From assembly GCF_002000985.1 (NCBI RefSeq), contig NZ_CP018822.1:1258001-1322000 (forward strand): 64,000 nucleotides of DNA. The letters run 5' to 3'. The notes beneath the pieces are model-generated. The model made no database searches. It saw only the letters and a program-made list of their open reading frames with translations, and was not told the DNA's origin. Numbering within the stretch: the first letter of the stretch is position 1; each line of letters opens with the position of its first letter. Position numbers and translations under genes: made by a program. This DNA comes from Streptococcus gallolyticus subsp. gallolyticus DSM 16831. Its GTDB lineage: Bacteria; Bacillota; Bacilli; Lactobacillales; Streptococcaceae. Shown one piece after another: positions 1 through 9,091 of the stretch.

Positions 1-115
1 AAAAAGTAATTTACATGAAGTGTTACAAATACCTCACAAAGAAATAGTAACATATCAAGCAGGCATTTGCAAAGTGCTTTTCTTCCTATTTAACATAAAT
101 TGTATCTGTAACAGT

Positions 116-1426
116 TTACGAATAAAAACGCAGTCCCTTAGGGAAGTAATTTTTCAGAATATTTCCAGTAATTTTGGCAAAGCCTATGCCATTGCCATTT
201 ATCGACACCAGATACCAGCCATTTTGAATTGGCTCTTCCAATTTGACAATATTTCCAGATGCATAAACCTTGAACTGTTCTATATCAATTTTCACGAACT
301 GTTCTACGTCATCAGGTGATAATGAAAGCCCCAAAGCAAACGAAGGTTCAAATCGATTTTTCTTAAAGGTTCCCAAATGAAGCCCATTACGTACGATTTT
401 GAGTTTTCCTAAGTCTGGCAAACCTTCTGGCAATAGATAAAGATTATCTCCAAAAGTTTGTAAGATTCCTGCTAAATCAACTTTGATATGTTGCTTTGCG
501 AAATCTTGCCAAAGTTTTAGTTGAGCCTTGGTAAGATTGGATTTTACAGGCTTAACAGAACGTGCTTCTGCTGTTCTTGTATCACGTAGTTTTGCAACAA
601 ATTGCCCTTCTCCTTTAAAATGATGTGGGTACATGCGCGCAACTTGTGGCAAATCTATCCCTTCCACCATGCCATTTATTTTTTCAATATCAACAAGTTC
701 CAGATAATCATACTTGTCTAAAAGCCACTTAACCACTCCTTCGTTTTCTTCTGGCGACCAAGTGCATGTTGAATAAACAAGCGTTCCACCAATGGCTAAC
801 ATTTTCATGGCTTCTTCTAAAATTTCTTTTTGAAGCGTAGCACATTCTGCAGGATAGTCCTCATGCCAATATTGCGTGGCTGCAGGGTCTTTACGAAACA
901 TTCCCTCACCTGAACACGGTCCGTCAAAAACGATAAGGTCAAAATAGTATTTGAATACTTTGGCAAGTTTTTGTGAACTTTCATTGGTAACAACGACATT
1001 TCGAGCCCCAAAACGTTCAATATTTTCTACGAGAACTTTACTACGCTTGCTAGAAATTTCATTACTGACTAAGACGCCAGTATTATTCATATAGCTAAGC
1101 AAATGCGTCGATTTGCCACCTGGTGCTGCTGCTAAATCAAGCACGCGCATATTTTCCTGTGGTGCTGCGACTTGAGCAACCATTTGTGCTGCTGGTTCCT
1201 GCGAATAAACAAGCCCTGAAACATGTTCTGGAGACTTGCCAGAAACCTTGCCATAATGCCCCCATGGTGTGTTAGGAATTGGGGTATCAAATGTCTGTTG
1301 AACATTTTTTAGAGGATTCACACGAAATCCTGAGATAGCTTCTTGGTCAAATGTCGCTAGAAAATCATCTGCTTCATCTCCAAGAATATTACGGTATTTT
1401 TCAATAAATTTTTCAGGTAATAACAT
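116..1426 (-). CDS. RsmF/YebU-type 16S rRNA (cytosine-C5) methyltransferase
   Basis: 436 aa. A SAM-dependent m5C RNA methyltransferase of the NOL1/NOP2/Sun family. The SAM-binding motif LDLAAAPGGKST lies at about residues 96-107. The two catalytic cysteines expected in this family are visible: C171 in FDGPCSGEG and C221 in VYSTCTWSPEENEG. The C-terminal 150 residues fit the RsmF-type RNA-binding extension. It appears to be transcribed alone, with an ATG start. Family assignment is firm; the exact rRNA position modified is inferred from family membership. Confidence 0.9.
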   Translation of the reverse strand: MLLPEKFIEKYRNILGDEADDFLATFDQEAISGFRVNPLKNVQQTFDTPIPNTPWGHYGKVSGKSPEHVSGLVYSQEPAAQMVAQVAAPQENMRVLDLAAAPGGKSTHLLSYMNNTGVLVSNEISSKRSKVLVENIERFGARNVVVTNESSQKLAKVFKYYFDLIVFDGPCSGEGMFRKDPAATQYWHEDYPAECATLQKEILEEAMKMLAIGGTLVYSTCTWSPEENEGVVKWLLDKYDYLELVDIEKINGMVEGIDLPQVARMYPHHFKGEGQFVAKLRDTRTAEARSVKPVKSNLTKAQLKLWQDFAKQHIKVDLAGILQTFGDNLYLLPEGLPDLGKLKIVRNGLHLGTFKKNRFEPSFALGLSLSPDDVEQFVKIDIEQFKVYASGNIVKLEEPIQNGWYLVSINGNGIGFAKITGNILKNYFPKGLRFYS

Positions 1427-1477
1427 ACTTATATGATAACAATTTCACATACCAATTACAACTATCGCGCGGCTTTT

Positions 1478-1513
1478 TAAAATAAAAAAGCTAAGGTTTA
1501 TTGCCTTAGCTTT
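1478..1513 (-). terminator. Intrinsic terminator after the 1569-2534 gene
   Basis: Ten-base arms AAAGCTAAGG and CCTTAGCTTT with a 7-nt loop. On the minus strand the hairpin is followed by a T-rich tract, so it ends the membrane-protein transcript. Confidence 0.8.
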
Positions 1514-1568
1514 GCTGTCCTATTTAGTATTAATCTACTATCGTATAACTTGATTAAGTTGTGAAAAA

Positions 1569-2534
1569 CTAATCCTTGCCCAATTTGATTTCTGGGAAAT
1601 GCTGTGCAACATATTCGAACATCGGTTGAAGTTCGCTGTCAGTCGTTTTTCCAATATTTTTAATTGAAATGCTTTTCTGCTTTTTATTTTTTGTAATACC
1701 GATAAGCATTGAATTTCGTCCAATTGTAATAAAAGTCCGTTTGATTTTAATGACATAATGATAAAGTTGTTGAATATCATTTAAATCCATGATAGCAAAG
1801 GCACCATAGTAAGAAACCAAATGGTGTCTATAAATAGTAAGTTTTAATTTATCGTTAGAATATCCTGCTATATCTTGCAAATGTTCAATCGAACCATTTA
1901 GCTCAGGATATTCTGCATAAAACTCGCTGAAAGCTTTAGTCGTTTTTGCTTTGGTTACAAAACTTAGAACAATTAAAAATACTCCGATTCCACCAATAAT
2001 AACCGCGACAATATAATTGACTTGTTTATCACTATTTGCAGCTGATAACGACAAGTAAGAACTATAACTAAACCGCTCCCCTAAATCAGTCGTTGGCTCG
2101 ACAATCGTTTCCATGGCACTTGAATAACTGGTAATGCCATTGGAGTTATTATAATTAGTATCAAAATACTTAACCATCAATTGTTGTGGGTGCTGACTCA
2201 AATCACTCCCTTTTGAAATCAGAGTCGCAATTTGCTGATCATCCTCTTTTGCCTCCACTCCAACATAACCATTATCATAGGCAATCAACCAAATAACCGT
2301 GTTGTGTCCGTCAATATCCGCAATTGGTTCTTCATAAATGCCATACACATTAACCACAACCATTGCCCCATTGTCTGCGGATGTGTTTTCACCATTAAAA
2401 ACTTGATTTTTTGCCGATAAAGCTGTGACAGTATTATTTCTGTAATTAACAATAGCAGTCACTACACCGCCAGCTAAAAAAATAATCCCAATCACCAAAG
2501 TGACGATAAAATTTCGGTAATGATTTCCTTTCAT
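1569..2534 (-). CDS. Hypothetical two-pass membrane protein
   Basis: 321 aa from the ATG at 2534, which has GGAGG at better spacing than the ATG three bases upstream. A hydrophobic segment at about residues 9-29 and a second at about 174-197 flank an extracytoplasmic domain of about 140 residues. A cytoplasmic C-terminal domain of about 120 residues follows. I do not recognise a family. The C-terminal part has a mixed alpha/beta composition that could be PH-like, but no motif is diagnostic. It has its own terminator and lies downstream of gor. Confidence 0.7.
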   Translation of the reverse strand: MKGNHYRNFIVTLVIGIIFLAGGVVTAIVNYRNNTVTALSAKNQVFNGENTSADNGAMVVVNVYGIYEEPIADIDGHNTVIWLIAYDNGYVGVEAKEDDQQIATLISKGSDLSQHPQQLMVKYFDTNYNNSNGITSYSSAMETIVEPTTDLGERFSYSSYLSLSAANSDKQVNYIVAVIIGGIGVFLIVLSFVTKAKTTKAFSEFYAEYPELNGSIEHLQDIAGYSNDKLKLTIYRHHLVSYYGAFAIMDLNDIQQLYHYVIKIKRTFITIGRNSMLIGITKNKKQKSISIKNIGKTTDSELQPMFEYVAQHFPEIKLGKD

Positions 2535-2678
2535 CATAATCCTCCCAAATACATTTTGAAATGTGCTCCCTTATTTAGGTGAATTCTAACAAATCTTTGT
2601 TTCTAATTTGATGACATAACGATTTAATTTTAATTTCAAAATTGCATAAAAGGAATTACATGCCAATCATTAACATAC

Positions 2679-2709
2679 TAAAAAGCTTGAAACAATTACG
2701 TCTCAAGCT
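2679..2709 (-). terminator. Terminator of gor
   Basis: AGCTTGA and TCAAGCT arms with a small mismatch; a T run follows on the minus strand. It lies about 40 bp past the gor stop codon. Confidence 0.7.
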
Positions 2710-2745
2710 CTAGTCATGGTATTACAATACTTTCCTACATCAAAA

Positions 2746-4101
2746 CTATCTCATCGTCACAAATTCTTCTGCTCCTGTTGGGTGAATGGCTACCGTATTA
2801 TCAAAATCTTCCTTGGTAGCACCCATTTTGATAGCAACTGAGAAGCCTTGAATCATTTCATCGACGCCATAGCCGATTCCATGCAAGCCAATGATTTTTT
2901 CATCTTTTCCAAGAGTAACTAGCTTCATCTTACTTGGTTGACGATGACTGCCTAAAGCTGTGTACATTGGTGTGAAACTTGAGCGATAGATTTTGATTTG
3001 TTCTTCGCCAAACTCTGCAATGGCTTTTTCTTCTGAATAGCCGATTGAACCAATTGCTGGGTGACTAAAAATAACAGTCGCTACATCTTTATAATCCATT
3101 TTAGCATTTGGTTTGTCATTGAAAAGACGCTCTGACAGCTGACGACCTGCCTTGACAGCAACTGGTGTTAATTCCAATTTACCATTGACATCACCAAGAG
3201 CGTAAATGCCGTCAACTGATGTGTTTTCGTAGTCATCAGTTTTGATAAATCCTTTATCATCAAGTTCTACACCCGTCTTTTCAAGACCAAAACCAGTAAC
3301 ATTTGCCTTACGACCAATTGCCCAAATAAGCGTGTCAACTGTATAAGTCTCACCATTTTCCAGAACCAATGTCAAACTATCATCATCATTCTTGATAACT
3401 TCTTTAGGAATCGAAAAAGTGTGCAACGTTGGACCATTTTCAGCCATAGCATCCACCAAAGTATCAATGATTTCCTTATCAAAAGTTCGTAGAGGACGCT
3501 CACGGCGAACAAAAAGATGCGTTTCTGAACCGAGTGCGTGCAAGACACCAGCTACTTCCACGGCAATATACCCTGCACCGACTACCGCAGTACGTTTTGG
3601 CACTTCATCTAACTCGAAAAAGCCGTCCGATGTGATACCGTATTGCGCCCCAGGAATATCGGGATAAAGCGCATGACCACCAGTAGCAATTAAAATATGC
3701 GGCGCTGTGTAATACGTTCCTGCCACTTCCACAGTATGTGCATCAACGAAGGTCGCATAATCATAGACACGTTCAACACCATTATTATCAAAACCGCGTT
3801 CGTAAGAAGCATGAATACGGTCAATATAGGCTTCACGATTGGCTTTCAGAGTTTTAAAATCAAAAGAAGTTTGACCAACTTGAAAACCGTATTCACTAGC
3901 GTAGGTGTTTAGCGTTTCAGCTACCTGTGCGCCGTACCACATGACTTTTTTAGGAACACATCCTAGATTGACACAAGTTCCACCGACTTCCTTTGCTTCA
4001 AAAAGAATGACTTTTGCGCCGTGCATAGCAGCACGATTAGCTGAAGCAATTCCGCCAGAGCCACCACCGATAACAATGTAATCATATTGTTTTACTTCCA
4101 T
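2746..4101 (-). CDS. gor: Glutathione-disulfide reductase
   Basis: 451 aa. Cytoplasmic flavoprotein that reduces oxidised glutathione with NADPH. An N-terminal FAD-binding GGGSGG motif lies near residues 12-17. The redox-active disulfide is C43/C48 in GGTCVNLGCVP. A second Rossmann motif (GAGYIAVEVAG) is in the middle, and the C-terminal active-site HPTGAEEF motif is present. An AGGAGA ribosome site precedes the ATG. The thioredoxin-like gene lies 12 bp upstream, so the two are probably one redox operon. Length is normal for the family. Confidence 0.95.
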   Translation of the reverse strand: MEVKQYDYIVIGGGSGGIASANRAAMHGAKVILFEAKEVGGTCVNLGCVPKKVMWYGAQVAETLNTYASEYGFQVGQTSFDFKTLKANREAYIDRIHASYERGFDNNGVERVYDYATFVDAHTVEVAGTYYTAPHILIATGGHALYPDIPGAQYGITSDGFFELDEVPKRTAVVGAGYIAVEVAGVLHALGSETHLFVRRERPLRTFDKEIIDTLVDAMAENGPTLHTFSIPKEVIKNDDDSLTLVLENGETYTVDTLIWAIGRKANVTGFGLEKTGVELDDKGFIKTDDYENTSVDGIYALGDVNGKLELTPVAVKAGRQLSERLFNDKPNAKMDYKDVATVIFSHPAIGSIGYSEEKAIAEFGEEQIKIYRSSFTPMYTALGSHRQPSKMKLVTLGKDEKIIGLHGIGYGVDEMIQGFSVAIKMGATKEDFDNTVAIHPTGAEEFVTMR

Positions 4102-4113
4102 ACAGTCTCCTAA

Positions 4114-4446
4114 TCAATGCGTTATAAAATCTAAAATAGCTTCTTCTGATAAGGATGAATCGCAGACAACTTTCACATGACCTGATTCGGCTACCAAAAG
4201 CCCTGGAACTGTTGGAACATCATAAGTTGTGCGAAGCTCTTGCGTGTCTGAATCTTGATTTTCACTATTTAAGAAATGAACAGTTAATTGATTATCTTTC
4301 GCCACTTGCGTTAGTTTTGGCTCAAAACGGCGACAATATGGACAAGTCGGACGTCCGATAAAAAGAATAAAATTGTCCGCAGTTTGAAGTTGTGCATTAG
4401 CCTCCTTGGCTGAAATAGGTGTAAAATAATCTGCAAATGTTGTCAT
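4114..4446 (-). CDS. Thioredoxin-like protein with CPYC active site
   Basis: 110 aa from the ATG at 4446, chosen because GGAGG sits 7 nt upstream; a longer reading would start at 4485 with no ribosome site. One thioredoxin fold with active-site CPYC at residues 35-38 and the cis-proline region in DVPTVPG. The CPYC motif is glutaredoxin-like, but overall length and the bacteriocin-transport-accessory style of fold suggest a general thiol-disulfide reductant. It sits directly upstream of gor, which supports a role in thiol homeostasis. The specific partner is unknown. Confidence 0.85.
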   Translation of the reverse strand: MTTFADYFTPISAKEANAQLQTADNFILFIGRPTCPYCRRFEPKLTQVAKDNQLTVHFLNSENQDSDTQELRTTYDVPTVPGLLVAESGHVKVVCDSSLSEEAILDFITH

Positions 4447-4518
4447 AACAATACCTCCAAAAATATTACCCTTATCATATCTCATACGAATAAATTTCTC
4501 AACTTTCTGATTCGAAAA

Positions 4519-4551
4519 TCAAAAAGAGGATTGATTTTGCCCAATCCTCTT
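4519..4551 (-). terminator. Terminator of the monooxygenase-like gene
   Basis: AAGAGGATTG and CAATCCTCTT arms with a 7-nt loop. On the minus strand TTTTTGATTTT follows. Confidence 0.8.
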
Positions 4552-4562
4552 ATCGCATGTCA

Positions 4563-4886
4563 TTATTTTCGGATAAATTCACTATCAACTTCGCTATCAT
4601 CAGACACGTAACGTTCTACGGTCATGTGTAAGTCGTATTTTTCTCGAAGTTCAGCTAGAGTGTCCATCATTGGTGAAGCATGATGCACGTCAATGGCTTT
4701 CTGATTTTCCCAACTGTCAATTAACAAAACCGTTTCAGGGTCATTTGCTGGAAAGAAATAATCATATCTCAAATTTCCTTTTTCGGCTCGAATTGCTGCT
4801 GCCGTACCTGATTTTTCCATTTCTTCCATGAATTTTTTAGCATTGCCATTAGTACCCTTGTAATACAAATTAACTGTAATCGCCAT
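4563..4886 (-). CDS. Putative quinol monooxygenase (ABM domain)
   Basis: 107 aa. Antibiotic biosynthesis monooxygenase (ABM) superfamily, YgiN-like: small ferredoxin-like subunits that act as cofactor-free oxygenases on quinols or related substrates. Features seen are the N-terminal beta strand ITVNLYYKG, a central NLRYDYFFPANDPETVLLIDSW block and the conserved HHASP motif. AAAGGTG precedes the ATG. It is a single-gene unit with its own terminator. The substrate cannot be read from sequence. Confidence 0.75.
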   Translation of the reverse strand: MAITVNLYYKGTNGNAKKFMEEMEKSGTAAAIRAEKGNLRYDYFFPANDPETVLLIDSWENQKAIDVHHASPMMDTLAELREKYDLHMTVERYVSDDSEVDSEFIRK

Positions 4887-4965
4887 AAAATCACCTTTTC
4901 TAGTCTTTTCTTTATTTTATTACATTTTGAAAACATTTCCAAATGATATGCACAAAACCAGCAAG

Positions 4966-4989
4966 CCCCTAGCGAATGTCCGCTAGGGG
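4966..4989 (-). terminator. GC-rich hairpin after the ZIP transporter gene
   Basis: CCCCTAGCG / CGCTAGGGG, nine paired bases and a 6-nt loop, 33 bp past the stop codon at 5023. The following minus-strand sequence is only moderately T-rich. Confidence 0.6.
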
Positions 4990-5022
4990 TAATCAAAATA
5001 AACTTAGCATTCCACGCCTACA

Positions 5023-5847
5023 TTATCCCAAAGCGACGTCCATCACCATCATAATGACAAAACCAACCATCAGTCCAAGTGTGGCAATATCGGTATTGCC
5101 GTTGGTTTGCGACTCTGGAATAAGTTCTTCGACAACGACGAAAATCATGGCACCAGCCGCAAAGGCAAGAGCATATGGGATGATTTGTAGCATGACAATA
5201 ACAAGAGCTGCTCCTAAAACAGCACCGATAGGCTCTACAATCGCAGACATCGCTCCCATAAAGAAAGCACGCCAACGTGAACTACCGTCAGCACGAATGG
5301 GAATGGAAAGCGCCGCCCCCTCAGGGATATTTTGTAGCCCAATACCAATCGCAAGTCCAATTGCTCCGATAAGAGCCGCATTCGTCATGTTGCCAGACGC
5401 TAGCGCTCCAAAAGTAACACCAACAGCTAAACCTTCTGGAAAATTATGAATCGTAATAGCTAAAAAAAGCAAAGCTGTTTTAGATAATTTTTTCTTTGGT
5501 TGAATCCCTTCTGCCTCCGAAACATCTTTTCCCAAGTGCAAATGTGGAACCAGGGCGTCAATTAAGCGTAAACTAAAACCACCCAACAGAAAACCAATCG
5601 CTGCTGGCAGCCAAGCAAGTTTACCATAGTCTGCGTGTGCGTAATCAATAGCTGGCGCCAACAAGGACCAAAAAGAAGCCGCAATCATAACTCCAGCCGC
5701 AAATCCCATCATTACATCAAGCAATTTACGACTAACTTTTGTAAAGAAGAAAACAACAGCAGAACCAAGAATGGTACATCCCCATGTAAACAATCCTGCT
5801 AACAAGGCTAACAAAACAACGTTTTGTGTCATCAGCCAATCTATCAT
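5023..5847 (-). CDS. ZIP family divalent metal transporter
   Basis: 274 aa integral membrane protein with about eight hydrophobic segments. ZIP metal-binding motifs are clear: HNFPEG at 134-139 in helix IV and NIPEG at 173-177 in helix V. A short His-containing loop (PHLHLGK) lies near 101-107, the usual place for the variable metal-binding loop. It imports zinc or another divalent metal by family precedent; the preferred ion is not deducible. AAAGGAG precedes the ATG. Confidence 0.9.
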   Translation of the reverse strand: MIDWLMTQNVVLLALLAGLFTWGCTILGSAVVFFFTKVSRKLLDVMMGFAAGVMIAASFWSLLAPAIDYAHADYGKLAWLPAAIGFLLGGFSLRLIDALVPHLHLGKDVSEAEGIQPKKKLSKTALLFLAITIHNFPEGLAVGVTFGALASGNMTNAALIGAIGLAIGIGLQNIPEGAALSIPIRADGSSRWRAFFMGAMSAIVEPIGAVLGAALVIVMLQIIPYALAFAAGAMIFVVVEELIPESQTNGNTDIATLGLMVGFVIMMVMDVALG

Positions 5848-5925
5848 AAAAAGTCTCCTTTTAAATATTTATCTATCTCATTAAAATCTTTTCTGTAAAT
5901 TTATTTCATTGTAACAAAAAGTACC

Positions 5926-5952
5926 AAAAAAACCTAGTGATTTCACTAGGTT
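5926..5952 (-). terminator. Terminator of the tag operon
   Basis: AACCTAGTGA/TCACTAGGTT hairpin followed on the minus strand by seven T residues, immediately after the tag stop codon. Confidence 0.85.
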
Positions 5953-5955
5953 ATA

Positions 5956-6513
5956 CTATCGATAATCACAATTAGCGAGATGGTCGTTAACAATACCAAC
6001 GGCTTGTAGGAATGAGTAGGTAATAACGGGTCCAACAAATCCAATGCCACGTTTTTTCATGTCTTTGCTTACTCTCTCTGATAAATCAGACACCGTCGGC
6101 ACATCTTCTGGCGTTTTCCACTTATTATCAATCTGCTTGCCGTCTGTAAAACTCCAAAGATAGGCATCAAAAGAGCCGAATTCTTTTTGAATTTCTTGCA
6201 CAATTCGAGCGTTCTTTCGAACACTAAAAATCTTATTTCGGTTGCGAATCAAGCCCGAATTTGACAATAATTGTTCCAATTCATCATCTGACATTTTAGC
6301 ACAGGTGTCAATGTCGAAATCATGAAAAGCACGGCGATAGTTTTCACGTTTGTGCATGATTGTTTTCCATGACAAACCAACACTTGCCCCTTCTAGGCAC
6401 AGCATCTCAAATTGAAATTGGTCGTCATGTGCCACCTTACACCATTCGTTATCATGGTATTCTTCTAAAATATGGTCACCTTCGTACCATGCGCGGCATT
6501 TTCCGTCAGTCAT
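5956..6513 (-). CDS. tag: DNA-3-methyladenine glycosylase I
   Basis: 185 aa from the ATG at 6513, chosen for its AAAGGA site. Excises 3-methyladenine from alkylated DNA. The family N-terminus (KCRAWYEGDHILEEYHDNEWC) supplies the first zinc ligands, and the conserved E-G-A-S-V-G-L-S-W block follows at about 45-55. The C-terminal HLANCDYR supplies the remaining His/Cys ligands. The gene follows the inositol monophosphatase gene by 17 bp and is probably cotranscribed with it. Confidence 0.92.
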   Translation of the reverse strand: MTDGKCRAWYEGDHILEEYHDNEWCKVAHDDQFQFEMLCLEGASVGLSWKTIMHKRENYRRAFHDFDIDTCAKMSDDELEQLLSNSGLIRNRNKIFSVRKNARIVQEIQKEFGSFDAYLWSFTDGKQIDNKWKTPEDVPTVSDLSERVSKDMKKRGIGFVGPVITYSFLQAVGIVNDHLANCDYR

Positions 6514-6530
6514 TGACAATCCTTTCTGTA

Positions 6531-7289
6531 TCAATCCAAATAAGTTTGAATCGTTGATAGTTTCTGCTTAGGAACAAACATCACTTTCTGGCGTGTTGCA
6601 AAATCTGGCTCTTTTCCGTCAAGTGTTAACAAAACATAGCCTAATTTCTCTCCCATGATTTTTGCCGCAGCATAATCCCATGGTTGAATATATGAGAAAT
6701 AAGCTAACAATTGCCCTGTCATAACATACGCCATACTAAGACCAGCTCCGCCATAAACACGAACACCTAATGTCTGGTCAATAAGGTCACGAATTCCACA
6801 ATAATTGCATGAAAACATACTAGCATTGCAGCCGATTAAAGTTCGTTTAAGCGCCACATCTTGGTAAGATGTAAGTCGTTTGTCATTGGCATAAACGTCA
6901 AATTGTCCACCACCGCTATACAAGATGTCGTTAGCAACATCATAAATCAAACCAAACTGCCCTTTGCCATTTTCGTAATAAGCAATCATTACCGCAAAAT
7001 TAGCCCCTTGAACAACAAAATTGACCGTACCGTCAATCGGATCTAATACCCAAACATTGCCGTCTGAAATAGGATGATGAATATTATTTTCTTCAGCCAT
7101 AATATTGTCATTAGGATAAGCTTGCTTAATCTTAGTAATTAATAATTCCTGAGTTGCCTTATCAAGATTCGTCACCAAATCATCAAAACGCGTTTTTTCT
7201 TCAATTTGCAGGTCCTGAACCATATTATCCTTGATAAAGTCCCCCGCAGCACGAATTAACGCTTTAGCAAATGTAAACTTATTTTCCAA
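6531..7289 (-). CDS. Inositol monophosphatase family protein
   Basis: 252 aa, starting at a TTG codon at 7289 with AAAGGA about 10 nt upstream; the next ATG would cut 21 conserved residues. A Mg2+-dependent phosphatase of the IMPase/FBPase fold. Metal-binding motif 1 reads [12 protein letters not shown] and motif 2 reads [15 protein letters not shown]. It overlaps the UPF0223 gene upstream by 11 bp and precedes tag. The substrate in streptococci is uncertain (inositol phosphate, PAP or another sugar phosphate). Confidence 0.88.
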   Translation of the reverse strand: MENKFTFAKALIRAAGDFIKDNMVQDLQIEEKTRFDDLVTNLDKATQELLITKIKQAYPNDNIMAEENNIHHPISDGNVWVLDPIDGTVNFVVQGANFAVMIAYYENGKGQFGLIYDVANDILYSGGGQFDVYANDKRLTSYQDVALKRTLIGCNASMFSCNYCGIRDLIDQTLGVRVYGGAGLSMAYVMTGQLLAYFSYIQPWDYAAAKIMGEKLGYVLLTLDGKEPDFATRQKVMFVPKQKLSTIQTYLD

Positions 7290-7554
7290 GAGAAATATAT
7301 CCTTTCTCCTTAGCTTTTGCGGCTTTTACAGCTTGATAAGTTGAATAACCACTGTTTCTCTCAAATTCACGATCAATTTGCTTTTCTTGCGCCTTACTCT
7401 TCACAATGGTTTTAAAAATAGCATAGCTGTCCAAGATATCTTTTACAGAAACCTTTGTTTCATAAGCGGCTTCAACTTGATTCAAAAAATGAAGCACTGA
7501 GGCAATTTCTTCAGTGCTCCAAGACAAATCAAGAGGATAGCTGTAATTTTTCAT
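7279..7554 (-). CDS. UPF0223 family protein
   Basis: 91 aa, matching the UPF0223 (YktA) family in length and in the N-terminal [14 protein letters not shown] signature. It is a small helical cytoplasmic protein of unknown function. It lies between spxA and the inositol monophosphatase gene and overlaps the latter, a common streptococcal order. The ribosome site is weak. Confidence 0.85.
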   Translation of the reverse strand: MKNYSYPLDLSWSTEEIASVLHFLNQVEAAYETKVSVKDILDSYAIFKTIVKSKAQEKQIDREFERNSGYSTYQAVKAAKAKEKGYISLGK

Positions 7555-7574
7555 CTTAAGATACCAAAAACTCT

Positions 7575-7598
7575 CAAATAACTTGAATCATCAAGTTA
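7575..7598 (-). terminator. Hairpin between spxA and the UPF0223 gene
   Basis: AATAACTTGA/TCAAGTTATT, ten paired bases with a 4-nt loop. On the minus strand a broken T tract follows, so it may be an attenuator or a weak terminator for spxA. Confidence 0.5.
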
Positions 7599-7696
7599 TT
7601 AAACTAACAAAAAGCAATCTCACTTTTTGCTTTCTGACAACTTTGCAGTGCACTAGTCTAGCAAAATCATCAGAAACTAGTTTGAGTTATTCCTTT

Positions 7697-8101
7697 CTAT
7701 CCTTCAATTTCTGCTTTTATGGTTGCTTGACGCAATTCTTGTTTACGATAATCTCGTGGCAGAAAGGCACGAATCTCGTCTTCGTTAAATCCGATTTGCA
7801 TTCGCTTGTTATCTAAAATAATCGGACGACGCAATAATCCTGGATTTTTTGAAATCAAATCAATCAAGTTTGAAACAGATAATTCATCAACATCAACATC
7901 TAATTTTTGGAAAACTTTAGAACGTGTTGAAATAATATCTTCTGTTCCATTCTCAGTAAATGCCAAAATCGACATTAATTCTTCACGACTGAGAGGACTG
8001 GTGATAATATTATGCTCTTGAAATTTCACGTCGTGTTCATTTAACCAAGCGCGAGCTTTTCGGCAGCTCGTACAACTTGGTGACAAAAATAAAGTAATCA
8101 T
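7697..8101 (-). CDS. spxA: Transcriptional regulator Spx (SpxA1-type)
   Basis: 134 aa ArsC-fold protein that binds the RNA polymerase alpha C-terminal domain and redirects transcription under thiol and oxidative stress. The redox-switch CTSC motif sits at residues 10-13, and the conserved LLRRPIILD segment around 90-98 is intact. AGAGGTGG precedes the ATG. Streptococci usually carry two Spx paralogues; the neighbourhood with ribF and truB is the one I associate with SpxA1, which is recall rather than proof. The 110-bp gap downstream holds a hairpin. Confidence 0.9.
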   Translation of the reverse strand: MITLFLSPSCTSCRKARAWLNEHDVKFQEHNIITSPLSREELMSILAFTENGTEDIISTRSKVFQKLDVDVDELSVSNLIDLISKNPGLLRRPIILDNKRMQIGFNEDEIRAFLPRDYRKQELRQATIKAEIEG

Positions 8102-8143
8102 ATAACCACCTCTCCCATACTGTTGCTTTTATTATACAAAATT

Positions 8144-9085
8144 TTAAGGAACTTGGCTATCTTTTTTCCAATTTGCAGCAACTTCCTTATCAGATTTCAA
8201 TTGTTCAATCAATTCATCAGCGCCTGCAAATTTTACCATATCGCGGATTTTATCTAACCAGATTATTTCAACTGTCTCACCATAAATCTCATCTTTGAAA
8301 TCAAAAATATTGGCTTCCAGACGTAATTCAGTACCACCAAAGGTGACATTTTTACCAACACTTGTCATGGCGCGATAAGATTTTCCGTTGACAATAACAT
8401 CGGAAACATAAACGCCGTCTCCAGGTAGAAAAACGTTATCAATCGGCGCTAGATTAGCCGTTGGAAAACCAATAGTTCGCCCACGCGCATCACCATGTAC
8501 GACAATACCACGCGTGCTAAAATTGTAACCTAATAAACGATTAACTTCTTTAATATTGCCATCAAAAATCAACTGACGAATTCGTGTTGAACTAATTTTT
8601 TCACCATTATCTTGAACTTCTGGCACAACGACAACCTCACCGTTGAATTGCTGTGCTAAATCAATAGCATCTTTACGGTCGTGTCCGAATTTATAATCAA
8701 ATCCGACAACAATTGTCTTAGCACGCAACTGTTTGATGTAGTTTTCTAAAAAGTTTTTTGCAGAGAGTTTTGAAAAAGTTGACGTAAAATCAATCAAATA
8801 CAGATAATCAACACCATATTCCGCAAACTTATCATAGCGCTTTTCAGGCGAGGTTAAACTAAGCAATAAATCAGACGTAAAACGTGATAGAGCAAGACGT
8901 GGAGACTCATTAAACGTTAGGACAGTTAGTGCTAAATTATCACGTTTAGCAATCTCTTTTGCTTTATCAAATAATGCCTTGTGTCCTCGATGAAGCCCAT
9001 CAAAGTATCCTAATACTAACACACTATCTTTGGCATTTGTTATGTCTTTGTAATCTTTTATTCGTTGAATTTCCATTTTTTCCAT
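8144..9085 (-). CDS. ribF: Bifunctional riboflavin kinase/FAD synthetase
   Basis: 313 aa. Makes FMN and then FAD from riboflavin. The N-terminal FAD synthetase (nucleotidyltransferase) domain shows GYFDGLHRGHKAL at about 27-39 and ISSTRIR near 165. The C-terminal flavokinase domain begins near 185 with RGRTIGFPTANL. It follows truB by 6 bp, the usual truB-ribF pairing. The start could be the ATG at 9085 or the one at 9076; neither has an obvious strong ribosome site. Confidence 0.95.
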   Translation of the reverse strand: MEKMEIQRIKDYKDITNAKDSVLVLGYFDGLHRGHKALFDKAKEIAKRDNLALTVLTFNESPRLALSRFTSDLLLSLTSPEKRYDKFAEYGVDYLYLIDFTSTFSKLSAKNFLENYIKQLRAKTIVVGFDYKFGHDRKDAIDLAQQFNGEVVVVPEVQDNGEKISSTRIRQLIFDGNIKEVNRLLGYNFSTRGIVVHGDARGRTIGFPTANLAPIDNVFLPGDGVYVSDVIVNGKSYRAMTSVGKNVTFGGTELRLEANIFDFKDEIYGETVEIIWLDKIRDMVKFAGADELIEQLKSDKEVAANWKKDSQVP

Positions 9086-9091
9086 TCTAAA

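Noticed and set aside
20..319. 99-codon plus-strand frame at the window start
   Set aside because: Lies antisense to the rRNA methyltransferase end and matches no family.
4976..5449. 157-codon plus-strand frame opposite the ZIP transporter gene
   Set aside because: Low-complexity Pro/Ala/Ser translation antisense to a clear ZIP gene, with no ribosome site.
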